Below are positions 17,465 to 27,087 of a stretch of DNA of 64,000 nucleotides, one piece after another. Under the pieces are notes generated by a model, which was not told the DNA's origin, did no database searches, and saw only the letters and a program-made list of their open reading frames with translations. Numbering within the stretch: the first letter of the stretch is position 1; each line of letters begins with the position of its first letter. The position numbers and the translations under genes were made by a program. Origin of the DNA: Pseudomonas inefficax (lineage in GTDB: Bacteria; Pseudomonadota; Gammaproteobacteria; Pseudomonadales; Pseudomonadaceae); assembly GCF_900277125.1 (NCBI RefSeq), contig NZ_OPYN01000028.1, positions 33,266 to 97,265 of the forward strand, given 5' to 3'.

Positions 17465-18196
17465 TCATACATACCCCGGCTTGGGCGTACGCGCCAGGCA
17501 ATACACATCCACCCGTCGCGCACCGGCCTGGCGCAGTACTTCGGCAACCGCCTGTGCGGTAGCACCGGTGGTCAACACATCATCGACAATGGCGACGTGC
17601 TTGCCTGTCAGCTTGCCCGTGACCGCAAACGCCTGGCGCAAATTGCGTCGCCTGGCCTTGGCGTCCAGTTGTTGCTGCGCAGGTGTCTCCCGTGGGCGCA
17701 GCAGCAACCGCTCGTCGCAACTTACTCCCAGGTGCGACGACAGCCAGCGCCCGAGCATCGCCGCCTGGTTGAACCCACGCTCGCGTAGTCGACGTTTGGC
17801 CAAGGGTACAGGCAACAACAGATCGGGGCGGGGTAGCCCCTCTGCAAAGCGGTGCAGCAGCCCATGCCCGAGCAATTCGGCCATCAGGCGCCCCAAAGGC
17901 CATTGGCGGTTGTGCTTGAAACGGCTGATCAGCGTGTCCACCGGAAAGCCGAAATGCCACAGTGCAAGCACCAGCTCGAAGGCCGGTGCGCGGCGCTGGC
18001 ACTGAGCGCAGATCAGGCCGGCCATGGGCAACGGCAGGGCGCAGCGCAGACACTGATCGCCCAGCCAGGGCAGTTCCTGCTCGCAGGCGACGCACAGCGG
18101 GTAGGCCTGCTCGGCAGGTTCATCGCACAGCAAACACGATTGATTAATAAGTGAGCACTTGTAAACCAGTCTTTTCCAGTGTGGTTGACAGTTCAT
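17465..18196 (-). CDS. comF: ComF family phosphoribosyltransferase-like protein
   Basis: A 243-residue cytosolic protein with N-terminal zinc-ribbon cysteines (CLLC, CVAC, CLRC, CAQC between residues about 21 and 67) and a type I phosphoribosyltransferase domain ending in the PRPP loop VAIVDDVLTTGATAQAV. Homologues are ComF (DNA uptake) and E. coli GntX, the neighbour of bioH. It is divergent from bioB. With the start at 18196 its first dozen codons overlap the BirA-type operator, so either comF is also biotin-repressed or the true start lies further in. No other ATG occurs before the first zinc cysteines. Confidence 0.88.
   Translation of the reverse strand: MNCQPHWKRLVYKCSLINQSCLLCDEPAEQAYPLCVACEQELPWLGDQCLRCALPLPMAGLICAQCQRRAPAFELVLALWHFGFPVDTLISRFKHNRQWPLGRLMAELLGHGLLHRFAEGLPRPDLLLPVPLAKRRLRERGFNQAAMLGRWLSSHLGVSCDERLLLRPRETPAQQQLDAKARRRNLRQAFAVTGKLTGKHVAIVDDVLTTGATAQAVAEVLRQAGARRVDVYCLARTPKPGYV
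18159..18191 (+). promoter_or_regulatory. BirA-type biotin operator with a -35 box inside
   Basis: TTGTAAACC, 15 bases, then GGTTGACAG. This matches the proteobacterial BirA operator TTGTAAACC-N15-GGTTTACAA with two mismatches. A perfect TTGACA (18185-18190) sits in the right half, facing bioB, so bound repressor would block the promoter. The -10 is weak (GACTAT at 18208). It lies 95 bases before bioB and within the 5' end of comF. Confidence 0.8.
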
Positions 18197-18285
18197 AGGC
18201 CTTCCATGACTATGCGAGCTATCCGTGATGCGCTGGCGGGCTTTCCTGTCCCGGCGCCTGCTTCAGCCTAAACAAGGAAACGCCA

Positions 18286-19344
18286 ATGAGCGCCAGCACA
18301 ACTGCAACAACACGTCACGACTGGTCCCTGGCCGAGGTCAAGGCGCTGTTCCAGCAACCGTTCAATGACCTGTTGTTCCAGGCGCAGACCGTGCATCGCG
18401 CGCATTTCGACCCGAACCGCGTACAGGTTTCGACCCTGCTGTCGATCAAGACCGGCACCTGCCCGGAAGATTGCAAATATTGTCCACAGTCCGGCCACTA
18501 CAACACCGGGCTGGAAAAACAGAAGCTGATGGAAGTGCAAAAGGTGCTGGAAGAAGCTGCCCGCGCCAAAGCCATTGGTTCTACCCGCTTCTGCATGGGT
18601 GCGGCGTGGAAGCACCCATCGGCAAAAGACATGCCCTACGTGCTGGAGATGGTCAAAGGCGTGAAGGCCATGGGCCTGGAAACCTGCATGACCCTCGGCA
18701 AGCTCGACCAGGAGCAGACCAAGGCCCTGGCCCAGGCCGGCCTGGACTACTACAACCACAACCTCGATACCTCGCCGGAGTTCTACGGCAGCATCATCAC
18801 CACCCGCACCTACAGCGAGCGCCTGCAGACCTTGGCCTATGTGCGCGATGCCGGGATGAAGATCTGCTCCGGCGGCATTCTCGGCATGGGTGAGTCGCTG
18901 GACGACCGCGCCGGCCTGCTGATCCAGTTGGCCAACCTGCCCGAGCACCCGGAATCGGTACCGATCAACATGCTGGTCAAGGTGGCCGGCACGCCGCTGG
19001 CCGAGGAAGAGGACGTCGACCCGTTCGACTTCATCCGCATGCTGGCCGTGGCACGTATCCTCATGCCCAAGTCGCACGTGCGCCTGTCCGCCGGCCGCGA
19101 GCAGATGAACGAGCAGATGCAGGCCCTGGCCTTCATGGCTGGCGCCAACTCGATCTTCTACGGCGAAAAACTGCTGACTACCGCCAACCCGCAGGCCGAC
19201 AAGGACATGCAACTGTTCGCACGCCTGGGCATCAAGCCCGAAGCGCGTGAAGAACACGCCGACGAAGTGCACCAGGCGGCCATCGAGCAGGCGCTGGTCG
19301 AACAGCGCAGCAGCGAGATGTTCTACAACGCCGCGACGGCCTGA
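18286..19344 (+). CDS. bioB: Biotin synthase
   Basis: A 352-residue radical-SAM enzyme that inserts sulfur into dethiobiotin in the last step of biotin synthesis. The 4Fe-4S triad CxxxCxxC is C59, C63 and C66 ([15 protein letters not shown]). Family blocks [13 protein letters not shown] ([13 protein letters not shown]), [13 protein letters not shown] and [11 protein letters not shown] are intact. A good ribosome site (AAGGAAA) lies 9 bases before the ATG. It is first in the operon bioBFHCD, one base ahead of bioF, under the BirA-type operator. Confidence 0.98.
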   Translation: MSASTTATTRHDWSLAEVKALFQQPFNDLLFQAQTVHRAHFDPNRVQVSTLLSIKTGTCPEDCKYCPQSGHYNTGLEKQKLMEVQKVLEEAARAKAIGSTRFCMGAAWKHPSAKDMPYVLEMVKGVKAMGLETCMTLGKLDQEQTKALAQAGLDYYNHNLDTSPEFYGSIITTRTYSERLQTLAYVRDAGMKICSGGILGMGESLDDRAGLLIQLANLPEHPESVPINMLVKVAGTPLAEEEDVDPFDFIRMLAVARILMPKSHVRLSAGREQMNEQMQALAFMAGANSIFYGEKLLTTANPQADKDMQLFARLGIKPEAREEHADEVHQAAIEQALVEQRSSEMFYNAATA

Positions 19345-19345
19345 G

Positions 19346-20518
19346 ATGGCCTTCGACCTGGCGGCGCGCCTGGCCGAACGGCGTGCCGCAGACCTGTATC
19401 GGCAGCGGCCGCTGCTGCAGAGCCCGCAGGGGCCGGAAGTGGTTGTCGATGGCCAGCGCTTGCTGGCTTTCTGCAGCAATGACTATCTGGGCCTGGCCAA
19501 CCACCCCGAGGTGATTGCCGCCTGGCAGGCCGGCGCCGAGCGCTGGGGTGTCGGCGGCGGTGCCTCGCACCTGGTGATCGGCCACAGTACGCCGCACCAC
19601 CAGGTGGAAGAGGCCTTGGCCGAGCTCACCGGGCGCCCGCGTGCGCTGCTGTTCTCCACCGGCTACATGGCCAACCTGGGCGTCATCACCGCGCTGGTGG
19701 GGCAGGGAGACACGGTGCTGCAGGACCGCCTGAACCACGCTTCGCTGCTGGATGGCGGGCTGCTCAGCGGCGCCCGTTTCAACCGCTACCTGCATAACGA
19801 CCCGGCCAGCCTGGCCAGCCGCCTGGACAAGGCTGTCGGCAATACCCTGGTAGTCACCGATGGCGTGTTCAGCATGGACGGCGACCTGGCCGACCTGCCG
19901 GCGTTGGCCGATGTTGCCCGCGCTCGCGGTGCCTGGCTGATGGTCGACGATGCCCATGGCCTGGGCACCCTCGGCACCCAGGGCGGCGGTATCGTCGAGC
20001 ACTTCGGCCTGGGCGTTGAAGATGTGCCGGTGTTGATCGGTACGCTGGGCAAGGCCTGTGGTACCGCTGGTGCCTTTGTGGCCGGCAGCGAAGAGTTGAT
20101 CGAGGCGCTGGTGCAGTTCGCCCGCCCGTACATCTACACCACCAGCCAGCCACCGGCGCTGGCCTGCGCCACCCTCAAGAGCCTGGAGTTGCTGCGCCGC
20201 GAGACCTGGCGCCGCGAGCATCTGGCCGCGCTGATCCGCCAGTTCCGTGAAGGCGCGCAGCAGATCGGCCTGGAATTGATGGACAGCCCGACCCCGATCC
20301 AGCCGATCGTCATCGGCGACAGCGCGCAGGCCCTGCGCCTGTCACGCATGCTGCGCGAGCGCGGCTTGCTGGTGACAGCCATCCGCCCGCCCACTGTGCC
20401 GGCGGGCAGCGCACGCCTGCGGGTGACATTGAGCGCCGCGCACAGCGAGGCGCAGGTGCAGCTATTGTTGAATGCATTGGCCGAGTGTTATCCACAATTG
20501 GAGAGCGCCGATGCGTAA
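19346..20518 (+). CDS. bioF: 8-amino-7-oxononanoate synthase
   Basis: A 390-residue PLP enzyme that joins pimeloyl-ACP and alanine. The start is ATG 19346, two bases past the bioB TGA (CTGAGATGG). Visible motifs are [55 protein letters not shown] and the PLP-binding lysine K236 in [10 protein letters not shown], the same position as in E. coli. It overlaps bioH by 8 bases. A perfect DnaA box sequence (20488-20496) falls in its last codons, probably by chance. Confidence 0.98.
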   Translation: MAFDLAARLAERRAADLYRQRPLLQSPQGPEVVVDGQRLLAFCSNDYLGLANHPEVIAAWQAGAERWGVGGGASHLVIGHSTPHHQVEEALAELTGRPRALLFSTGYMANLGVITALVGQGDTVLQDRLNHASLLDGGLLSGARFNRYLHNDPASLASRLDKAVGNTLVVTDGVFSMDGDLADLPALADVARARGAWLMVDDAHGLGTLGTQGGGIVEHFGLGVEDVPVLIGTLGKACGTAGAFVAGSEELIEALVQFARPYIYTTSQPPALACATLKSLELLRRETWRREHLAALIRQFREGAQQIGLELMDSPTPIQPIVIGDSAQALRLSRMLRERGLLVTAIRPPTVPAGSARLRVTLSAAHSEAQVQLLLNALAECYPQLESADA

Positions 20519-21242
20519 TCGACTTGTTCTGTTGCCTGGCTGGGGCCTGGGCACTGCTTCCCTGGAGCCGCTGGCCGCCAGCCTGCGCGCCCAGGACGCC
20601 CGCCTGCAGGTGGAGCTGATGCCCTTGCCGGAACTGGCCCACAGCGATGTGCAGGCCTGGGTCGACCACCTCGACCGCAAGCTGCCGAGCGATGTCTGGC
20701 TGGGTGGCTGGTCGTTAGGCGGCATGCTCGCCAGCGCGCTGGCGCACAAGCGCGGCGACCATTGCTGTGGCCTGCTGACCCTGGCCAGCAACCCCAGCTT
20801 TGTGGCTCGCCGCGACTGGCCCCACGGCATGGCCGAAGACACTTTCGGCACCTTTCTCGACGGCTGCCGCAGCCATACCCAGGTCACCCTGAAGCGCTTC
20901 CGTACCTTGTGCAGCGACGGTGCCCTGCAGCCGCGTACCCTGCTGCGCCAGCTGGGTGTCGGCGTGCCGGACACCGACCCGCTGTACCTGGCCACCGGCC
21001 TTGAGGTGCTGGCCAGGCTGGACACCCGCGAAGCACTGCAGGCCTACGCTGGCCCGCAGCTGCACCTGTTCGCCGGCAGCGATGCGCTGGTGCCGGCAGA
21101 GGCGGCAAAAGCGCTGAGCGAGCTGCTGCCCGATGTGGAAGTGGGCCTGGTCGAAGACAGTTCCCACGCGTTCCTGCTGGAGTACCCGCAGGAACTGGCG
21201 GCGGGCATCAAGAGTTTCCTGCATGAGAGTGGCGATGACTGA
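20511..21242 (+). CDS. bioH: Pimeloyl-ACP methyl ester esterase
   Basis: A 243-residue alpha/beta hydrolase that removes the methyl group from pimeloyl-ACP methyl ester, ending the BioC-BioH stage. Start ATG 20511 lies inside the end of bioF. The nucleophile elbow is GGWSLGG with S68, the acid is likely in [10 protein letters not shown] and the histidine in [11 protein letters not shown]. The N-terminal [11 protein letters not shown] is the usual oxyanion segment. It lies between bioF and bioC, an arrangement that supports the esterase call over other hydrolases. Confidence 0.95.
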   Translation: MRNRLVLLPGWGLGTASLEPLAASLRAQDARLQVELMPLPELAHSDVQAWVDHLDRKLPSDVWLGGWSLGGMLASALAHKRGDHCCGLLTLASNPSFVARRDWPHGMAEDTFGTFLDGCRSHTQVTLKRFRTLCSDGALQPRTLLRQLGVGVPDTDPLYLATGLEVLARLDTREALQAYAGPQLHLFAGSDALVPAEAAKALSELLPDVEVGLVEDSSHAFLLEYPQELAAGIKSFLHESGDD

Positions 21243-22053
21243 CCTTTCCCGTCCGACCCCGCCCGGCGCATTACCCGACAAGCGCCAGGTAGCGGCCTCG
21301 TTCTCCCGCGCCGCCGCCAGCTACGACAGCGTGGCAGCCTTGCAGCGCGCGGTGGGTTCGAACTTGCTGGAGCAGTTGCCGGAAGGCCTGCAGCCGTCAC
21401 GCTGGCTGGATCTGGGCAGCGGCACCGGTCATTTCAGCCGGGCGCTGGCCGAGAGTTTCCCCCAGGCCAGTGGCGTGGCGGTGGATATCGCCGAGGGTAT
21501 GTTGTGCCATGCCCGCAACGAGCAGGGCGGGGCCCTCTATCACGTGGCCGGTGACGCCGAGCGTTTGCCGCTGCGTGATGCCAGCGTCGACCTGGTGTTC
21601 ACCAGCCTGGCCGTGCAGTGGTGCGATCAGTTCACAAGCGTGCTGGCAGAAGCGCTGCGAGTGCTGCGCCCGGGCGGCGTTTTGGCCTTCAGCAGCCTGT
21701 GTGTGGGCACCCTCGATGAACTGCGTGCCAGTTGGCAAGCGGTGGATGGCCTGGTGCATGTGAACCGCTTCCGCCGTTTCGAAGACTATCAGCGCCTGTG
21801 CGCCGCCAGCGGCTTCGAACAGCTTGGGCTGCAGCGCTGCCCGCACGTGCTGCACTACCCGGATGTACGCAGCCTGACCCATGAGCTAAAGGCCCTCGGC
21901 GCCCACAACCTGAACCCCGGCCGACCTTCCGGGCTTACCGGCCGGGCGCGCATGCAGGGCCTGCTGCAGGCTTATGAGGCGTTTCGCCAGCCCGAGGGGC
22001 TGCCAGCCACCTACCAGGTGGTCTATGGTTTGTTGCGCAAGCCACAGGCGTAA
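21235..22053 (+). CDS. bioC: Malonyl-ACP O-methyltransferase
   Basis: A 272-residue SAM methyltransferase that caps malonyl-ACP so that fatty-acid synthesis can extend it to pimeloyl-ACP methyl ester. I use ATG 21235 ([20 protein letters not shown]), which overlaps the bioH stop by 8 bases; an in-frame ATG at 21223 is also possible. The SAM motif is [17 protein letters not shown], followed by [11 protein letters not shown], and the family N-terminal [17 protein letters not shown] is intact. It is followed 10 bases later by bioD. Confidence 0.96.
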   Translation: MTDLSRPTPPGALPDKRQVAASFSRAAASYDSVAALQRAVGSNLLEQLPEGLQPSRWLDLGSGTGHFSRALAESFPQASGVAVDIAEGMLCHARNEQGGALYHVAGDAERLPLRDASVDLVFTSLAVQWCDQFTSVLAEALRVLRPGGVLAFSSLCVGTLDELRASWQAVDGLVHVNRFRRFEDYQRLCAASGFEQLGLQRCPHVLHYPDVRSLTHELKALGAHNLNPGRPSGLTGRARMQGLLQAYEAFRQPEGLPATYQVVYGLLRKPQA

Positions 22054-22063
22054 GGGGAGCGAG

Positions 22064-22744
22064 ATGAACCAGGCCTATTTCATTGCCGGTACCGATACCG
22101 ATGTTGGCAAGACCACCATCGCTGCCGGGCTGTTGCATGCGGCACGGTTGCAGGGCATGAGCACGCTGGGGGCCAAGCCGGTGGCCTCCGGTTGCACGAT
22201 GACATCGAAAGGCTTGCGCAACAGCGACGCCCAGGCGCTGATCGACGAAAGCACGATCAAGCTGCCCTACGAGCAGGTCAACCCGTTTGCCTTCGAACCG
22301 GCTATCGCACCCCATGTGGCAGCGCGGGAGGCGGGGGTAACGCTTGCCGTGTCGGAGCTGTTGGCGGCGATGCGCAATGTGCTGCAACAAAATGCCGACT
22401 TCACCCTGATCGAGGGGGCCGGTGGCTGGCGCGTGCCGTTGTCGGGGCAAGACAACTTGTCCGATCTGGCCATTGCCCTCAAGCTGCCGGTGATCCTGGT
22501 GGTGGGTGTGCGGCTGGGGTGCATCAGCCACGCCTTGCTCAGCGCCGAGGCGATTGCCCGTGACGGCCTGCAATTGGCGGGGTGGGTGGCGAACATCATC
22601 GAACCGCGTACTTCGCGCCTGGAAGAGAACCTGGCCAGCCTGGCCGAGCGCTTGCCGGCGCCATGCCTGGGGCGGGTGCCCAAACTGAAGCAGGCCAGTG
22701 CCGACATGGTGGCTGAGCATTTGCAGCTGGATCTGCTGGATTAG
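22064..22744 (+). CDS. bioD: Dethiobiotin synthetase
   Basis: A 226-residue ATP-dependent carboxylase that closes the ureido ring of dethiobiotin. The P-loop is near the N-terminus (AGTDTDVGKTTIAAGLL), with GAKPVASGC and EGAGGWRVPL as the other conserved blocks. It is the last gene of the operon, and a class A REP pair lies 12 bases after the stop. bioA is absent from this cluster and must be elsewhere. Confidence 0.97.
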   Translation: MNQAYFIAGTDTDVGKTTIAAGLLHAARLQGMSTLGAKPVASGCTMTSKGLRNSDAQALIDESTIKLPYEQVNPFAFEPAIAPHVAAREAGVTLAVSELLAAMRNVLQQNADFTLIEGAGGWRVPLSGQDNLSDLAIALKLPVILVVGVRLGCISHALLSAEAIARDGLQLAGWVANIIEPRTSRLEENLASLAERLPAPCLGRVPKLKQASADMVAEHLQLDLLD

Positions 22745-22755
22745 CTGTTTCCAGG

Positions 22756-22852
22756 CCCGGCCCTTTCGCGGGTAAACCCGCTCCCACAGGATCTCCACAG
22801 TTTTTGAGACTTGTGCAGTACCTGTGGGAGCGGGTTTACCCGCGAAGAGGCC
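22756..22852. repeat. REP pair, class A
   Basis: Inverted GCGGGTAAACCCGC and GCGGGTTTACCCGC units at the end of the biotin operon. Confidence 0.9.
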
Positions 22853-22974
22853 AGTGCAGGAATACCCAAGGCCTATCAACTGGCACCAGGCCATTAGGGA
22901 TTTAAACGGGCCTTTTTGCCCTTGGCCTGCTTTAATTGGGCCTGTTCGTCATCCAGCGTCAATGGAGTCCTGAC

Positions 22975-23271
22975 ATGGAAATCACCGGTAGCTCCGCCTA
23001 TTACGCGGGCCTGAGCGCAATCCAGACCGGCCAGAACCGCGTCGATCAGGCCGCCAGCCAGATCGCCAGCACCACCGCCGAACGTAGCGCCACCAGCCAG
23101 TCCAGCGATTTTCAGGCCGAACGCCTGCGCGCGGTCGACCGCAGCCAGCAGATGGACCTGGCAACCAGCACCGTGCAGCTGGCCGTGGGCAAACTAGAGG
23201 TCGAGCTTGGCGCAAAGGTCGCCAAGGCATCCGACGAAATGCTCGGCCGGTTCATCGATACCTACGCCTGA
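22975..23271 (+). CDS. Small protein with flagellar-rod-like N-terminus
   Basis: Ninety-eight residues from ATG 22975 (MEITGSSAYYAGLSAIQTGQ), preceded by GGAGTCC. The N-terminal amphipathic helix GLSAIQTGQNRVDQAASQIAS resembles the rod-protein pattern of flagellar axial proteins (GLxAxQxRxDxxAxNIAN), but the NxxN part is replaced by SQIAS. The rest is helical with no cysteine or membrane segment. No flagellar genes are near. It is a conserved pseudomonad hypothetical as far as I recall; the function is unknown. Confidence 0.7.
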   Translation: MEITGSSAYYAGLSAIQTGQNRVDQAASQIASTTAERSATSQSSDFQAERLRAVDRSQQMDLATSTVQLAVGKLEVELGAKVAKASDEMLGRFIDTYA

Positions 23272-23300
23272 CAGGCGCCCCATCGAATCACACACAGCCC

Positions 23301-23389
23301 CCTGTGGGAGCGGGCGTGCCCGCGAATGCGTCAGCTCAGACACCTCCATTGTCTGCTCAGGCCCTTTCGCGGGCACGCCCGCTCTCACA
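23301..23389. repeat. REP pair, class A, GCACGC/GCGTGC subtype
   Basis: GCGGGCGTGCCCGC and GCGGGCACGCCCGC units with the TGTGGG ends facing outward. This is the opposite polarity to the TAAA-loop pairs. Confidence 0.88.
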
Positions 23390-23411
23390 AGGGCAGCGCA
23401 TTTTCTGAGTT

Positions 23412-23488
23412 TGGCGTAAACGTCATTTTTCGTGGCGTAAATGGCACCATAGTCCATCCTTGACATAAGGCGGAGCTAAACGTAAGTT
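23412..23488 (+). promoter_or_regulatory. Promoter with 21-bp-spaced direct repeats upstream of acyl-CoA dehydrogenase
   Basis: TGGCGTAAA occurs at 23412-23420 and 23433-23441, starts 21 bases apart (two helical turns). A TTGACA follows at 23460-23465, then 17 bases and TAAGTT at 23483-23488. This is a good sigma-70 promoter with an activator-like tandem site just upstream of -35. Confidence 0.6.
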
Positions 23489-23559
23489 TCAAACAACTGT
23501 TTGATCGACGGCCGCCAAGCGCGTGTCACCCCACAGAACTCACCTAGAGGTTCATCGCA

Positions 23560-25365
23560 ATGCCTGATTACAAAGCCCCCTTGCGTGATATCCGCTTCGT
23601 TCGCGACGAGCTGCTCGGTTATGAGGCGCACTATCAGAGCCTGCCGGGTTGCCAGGATGCCACGCCCGACATGGTCGACGCGATCCTCGAAGAAGGCGCG
23701 AAGTTCTGTGAGCAGGTGCTGTCGCCGCTGAACCGTGTGGGTGATCAGGAAGGCTGCACCTGGAGCGAATCCGGCGTGAAAACCCCGACCGGCTTCAAAG
23801 AGGCCTACCAGCAGTTCGTCGAAGGCGGCTGGCCGAGCCTGGCGCATGACGTCGAACACGGCGGCCAAGGCCTGCCAGAGTCGCTGGGCCTGGCCCTGAG
23901 CGAAATGGTCGGTGGTTCGAACTGGTCGTGGGGCATGTACCCGGGCCTGTCGCACGGCGCGATGAACACCATCTCTGCGCACGGCACTGCCGAGCAGCAG
24001 CACACCTACCTGACCAAGCTGGTTTCCGGCGAGTGGACCGGCACCATGTGCCTGACCGAGCCGCACTGCGGTACCGACCTGGGCATGCTGCGCACCAAGG
24101 CCGAGCCACAGGCTGATGGCAGCTACAAGGTGTCGGGCACCAAGATCTTCATTTCGGCCGGTGAGCACGACATGGCCGACAACATCGTGCATATCGTCCT
24201 GGCCCGCCTGCCGGACGCACCGGCCGGCACCAAGGGCATCTCGCTGTTCATCGTGCCGAAGTTCCTGCCCAACGCCGAAGGTGGTGTGGGCGAGCGCAAC
24301 GGCGTGAGCTGCGGCTCGATCGAACACAAGATGGGTATCCACGGCAACGCCACCTGCGTGATGAACTTCGACGGCGCTACCGGCTACCTGATCGGCCCGG
24401 CCAACAAAGGCCTGAACTGCATGTTCACCTTCATGAACACCGCTCGCCTGGGTACCGCGCTGCAAGGCCTGGCCCACGCCGAGGTAGCGTTCCAGGGTGG
24501 CCTGAAGTACGCCCGTGAGCGCCTGCAGATGCGTTCGCTGACTGGCCCGAAGGCACCGGACAAGGCTGCTGACCCGATCATCGTCCATCCGGACGTGCGT
24601 CGCATGCTGCTGACCATGAAGGCCTTCGCCGAAGGCAACCGCGCGATGGTGTACTTCACTGCCAAGCAGGTGGACATCGTCAAGTACAGCCAGGATGAAG
24701 AAGAACGTAAAAAAGCCGATGCCCTGCTGGCGTTCCTGACCCCGATCGCCAAGGCGTTCATGACTGAGGTCGGCTTCGAAGCCGCCAACCATGGCGTGCA
24801 GATCTACGGTGGTCACGGCTTCATCGCCGAATGGGGCATGGAGCAGAACGTACGCGACAGCCGCATTTCCATGCTGTACGAAGGCACCACTGGCATTCAG
24901 GCCCTGGACCTGCTCGGCCGCAAGGTGCTGATGACCCAGGGCGAAGCGCTGAAGGGCTTCACCAAGATCGTGCACAAGTTCTGCCAGGCGCAGGAAGGCA
25001 ACGAAGCGGTCAAGGAGTTCGTCGAACCGCTGGCGGCGCTGAACAAAGAATGGGGCGAGCTGACCATGAAAGTGGGTATGGCCGCCATGAAGGACCGCGA
25101 GGAAGTGGGTGCGGCCTCGGTCGATTACCTGATGTATTCCGGCTACGCCTGCCTGGCCTACTTCTGGGCCGACATCGCCCGCCTGGCGGCCGAAAAACTG
25201 GCTGCCGGCACCAGTGAAGAAGCGTTCTACACCGCCAAGCTGCAGACCGCGCGCTTCTACTTCCAGCGCATCCTGCCGCGTACCCGTACCCATGTGGCAA
25301 CCATGCTGTCGGGTGCCAACAACCTGATGGCGATGGACGAAGAGAATTTCGGCCTGTCGTACTGA
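23560..25365 (+). CDS. Acyl-CoA dehydrogenase, 600-residue type
   Basis: A 601-residue flavoprotein that introduces the alpha-beta double bond into an acyl-CoA. It has the longer architecture with a C-terminal extension found in the DmdC/AidB-adjacent group. The order is an N-terminal helical domain, the [24 protein letters not shown]/substrate motif near residue 165, the C-terminal helical domain with [20 protein letters not shown] and [20 protein letters not shown], then the extra domain. Substrate chain length cannot be told from sequence. It is paralogous to the gene at 27088 (same start, YKAPLRD) with a diguanylate cyclase between them. A strong intrinsic terminator follows 20 bases after the stop. 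Confidence 0.92.
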   Translation: MPDYKAPLRDIRFVRDELLGYEAHYQSLPGCQDATPDMVDAILEEGAKFCEQVLSPLNRVGDQEGCTWSESGVKTPTGFKEAYQQFVEGGWPSLAHDVEHGGQGLPESLGLALSEMVGGSNWSWGMYPGLSHGAMNTISAHGTAEQQHTYLTKLVSGEWTGTMCLTEPHCGTDLGMLRTKAEPQADGSYKVSGTKIFISAGEHDMADNIVHIVLARLPDAPAGTKGISLFIVPKFLPNAEGGVGERNGVSCGSIEHKMGIHGNATCVMNFDGATGYLIGPANKGLNCMFTFMNTARLGTALQGLAHAEVAFQGGLKYARERLQMRSLTGPKAPDKAADPIIVHPDVRRMLLTMKAFAEGNRAMVYFTAKQVDIVKYSQDEEERKKADALLAFLTPIAKAFMTEVGFEAANHGVQIYGGHGFIAEWGMEQNVRDSRISMLYEGTTGIQALDLLGRKVLMTQGEALKGFTKIVHKFCQAQEGNEAVKEFVEPLAALNKEWGELTMKVGMAAMKDREEVGAASVDYLMYSGYACLAYFWADIARLAAEKLAAGTSEEAFYTAKLQTARFYFQRILPRTRTHVATMLSGANNLMAMDEENFGLSY

Positions 25366-25385
25366 TCCTGCCGCTGTAAAGCAAA

Positions 25386-25417
25386 CCCGCCTGCCTTCAC
25401 CGGCAGGCGGGTTTTTT
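25386..25417 (+). terminator. Intrinsic terminator after acyl-CoA dehydrogenase
   Basis: A perfect 10-bp stem CCCGCCTGCC / GGCAGGCGGG with a 6-base loop, followed by six T. Confidence 0.95.
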
Positions 25418-25440
25418 CATTCCGGAAGCTGAACGCTATC

Positions 25441-25560
25441 CCCTGTGGGAGCGGCCTTGCGTCGCGAAAGGGTTGCGTAGCAACCCCGGCAATTTCCGCT
25501 GTGATACAAAAAGCTGGGGCCGCTTCGCGCCCCTTTCGCGACACAAGGCCGCTCCCACAA
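25441..25560. repeat. REP pair, class B (opposite polarity)
   Basis: TGTGGGAGCGGCCTTGCGTCGCG and an inverted GCGACACAAGGCCGCTCCCACA, outer ends TGTGGG. It fills most of the 315-base gap to the diguanylate cyclase gene. Confidence 0.88.
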
Positions 25561-25680
25561 GTGATCGCGTGCACGCCGGAATTTGCTGTTCATTCCATCC
25601 GCATATTCAACTGTTCATGTGCACTGCCGATGAAGTAAGGGCACAATGCCATTATTGATCTGCCGGGTCGGAGATTACCC

Positions 25681-26964
25681 TTGTTTCGTCTTAACGCTGT
25701 TCGCGCGAGCCACTTCCTGCCGTCGCTGATTCTTTTGCTGGCAGGCCTCGCCGCGGCCTATGTGAGAGACCTCAGTGTCTTTTTCACATCGCTGTTCAAT
25801 GTCCTGCCCACCTTGGTCCTGCTGCTGGGCGGTGCCTACTGTGCGGTGTACCGTCGCCAGCGCGAGCTGTTCCTGATGCTCACGGTGTACATCGCCTACT
25901 ACCTGCTCGACACTCAGACCGACTTTTACCGTGACCATGGCCGCGTGCGCGAGGACGCGGCGGTGATCTTCCACCTCGTGTGCCTGCTGCTGCCCGCCCT
26001 GTTCGGGTTGTATGGCGCTTGGCAGGAGCGTACCCACCTGCTGCAGGACCTGCTCGCCCGTGGCGCCGTGCTGTTCGCCGTGGGCAGCGTGGCAGTGGCC
26101 CTGGAGCAAAGCTACCCGGAAGCACTGCTGACCTGGTTGGCGGAAATCCGCTGGCCAACCTTGCATGGCCAGTGGATGAGCCTCATCCAGATGGTCTACC
26201 CGCTGTTCCTCGGCGTGTTCATCCTGCTGGTGGTGCAATACCTGCGTGCGCCACGGCCGCTGCATGCAGCGCAGGTGATGGGCCTGCTGGGTGTCTTCTG
26301 GATGCTGCCGCAAACCTTCATCCTGCCGTTTACCCTGAATATCATGTGCAGCCAGGTAATGCTGATGATCGCTGCAGCGGTGGCGCACGAGGCCTACCAG
26401 ATGGCTTTCCGCGACGAACTGACCGGGCTGCCGGGGCGCCGTGCGCTAAACGAGCGCATGCAGCGTCTGGGGCGCAACTACGTGATCGCCATGACCGATG
26501 TCGACCACTTCAAGAAATTCAACGACACCCACGGCCACGATGTCGGCGACCAGGTGCTGCGCCTGGTTGCCAGCCGCCTGTCCAAGGTCACCGGGGGTGG
26601 CCGCGCCTACCGCTATGGCGGCGAGGAGTTCGCCCTGGTGTTTGCCGGCAAGACCGCCGAGGAATGCGTGCCGCATGTGGAAGCCGTGCGCGAAGTGATC
26701 GCCAACTACGTGATGCACCTGCGCGACCAGCACAACCGCCCACAGGACGATACCGCCGGGCGCCAGCGACGGGCGGGCAGCAGTGGCGGCTCGGTGTCGG
26801 TCACCATCAGCATCGGCGTGGCCGAGCGCCAGGCCGATCATCGTAACCCCGAGGCAGTGTTGAAATCTGCCGACCAGGCGCTGTACAGCGCCAAGGGCGC
26901 GGGGCGCAATTGTGTCATGGTGCATGGGCAACAATCGCAGCGTGGGGCAGTGCGCATGGCGTGA
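25681..26964 (+). CDS. Membrane diguanylate cyclase (GGDEF)
   Basis: A 427-residue protein starting at TTG 25681 (MFRLNAVRASHFLP), with GGAG 7 bases upstream. About seven hydrophobic helices occupy residues 11-240, followed by a GGDEF domain at about 250-415. The active loop is YRYGGEEFALVF, a functional variant. The position of the inhibitory RxxD I-site upstream holds TGGG, so product inhibition through the I-site is probably lost. The substrate-binding TDVDHFKKFNDTHGHDVGD block is intact. It lies between two acyl-CoA dehydrogenase paralogues, so membrane-sensed control of c-di-GMP is the likely role; the signal is unknown. Confidence 0.88.
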   Translation: MFRLNAVRASHFLPSLILLLAGLAAAYVRDLSVFFTSLFNVLPTLVLLLGGAYCAVYRRQRELFLMLTVYIAYYLLDTQTDFYRDHGRVREDAAVIFHLVCLLLPALFGLYGAWQERTHLLQDLLARGAVLFAVGSVAVALEQSYPEALLTWLAEIRWPTLHGQWMSLIQMVYPLFLGVFILLVVQYLRAPRPLHAAQVMGLLGVFWMLPQTFILPFTLNIMCSQVMLMIAAAVAHEAYQMAFRDELTGLPGRRALNERMQRLGRNYVIAMTDVDHFKKFNDTHGHDVGDQVLRLVASRLSKVTGGGRAYRYGGEEFALVFAGKTAEECVPHVEAVREVIANYVMHLRDQHNRPQDDTAGRQRRAGSSGGSVSVTISIGVAERQADHRNPEAVLKSADQALYSAKGAGRNCVMVHGQQSQRGAVRMA

Positions 26965-27087
26965 CTTATTCTGACTATTCAGTCTTGTAATGACCCTATG
27001 TCTCGTAAAAGTTGTTCGGTTACACTGCCTGCAACCCAGTGTCGCGGTTCCCTGAGACCGCCCCGACCCGACTAGCGAGAGGTTGTC

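Noticed and set aside
20488..20496. DnaA box in bioF (also in pqqB 36302, the GGDEF-EAL gene 45103, cca 55623)
   Set aside because: Each lies in a coding sequence with no partner box nearby; chance is the simpler explanation.
23476..25293. 605-residue minus-strand ORF
   Set aside because: Complement of the acyl-CoA dehydrogenase gene, which has full domain motifs.
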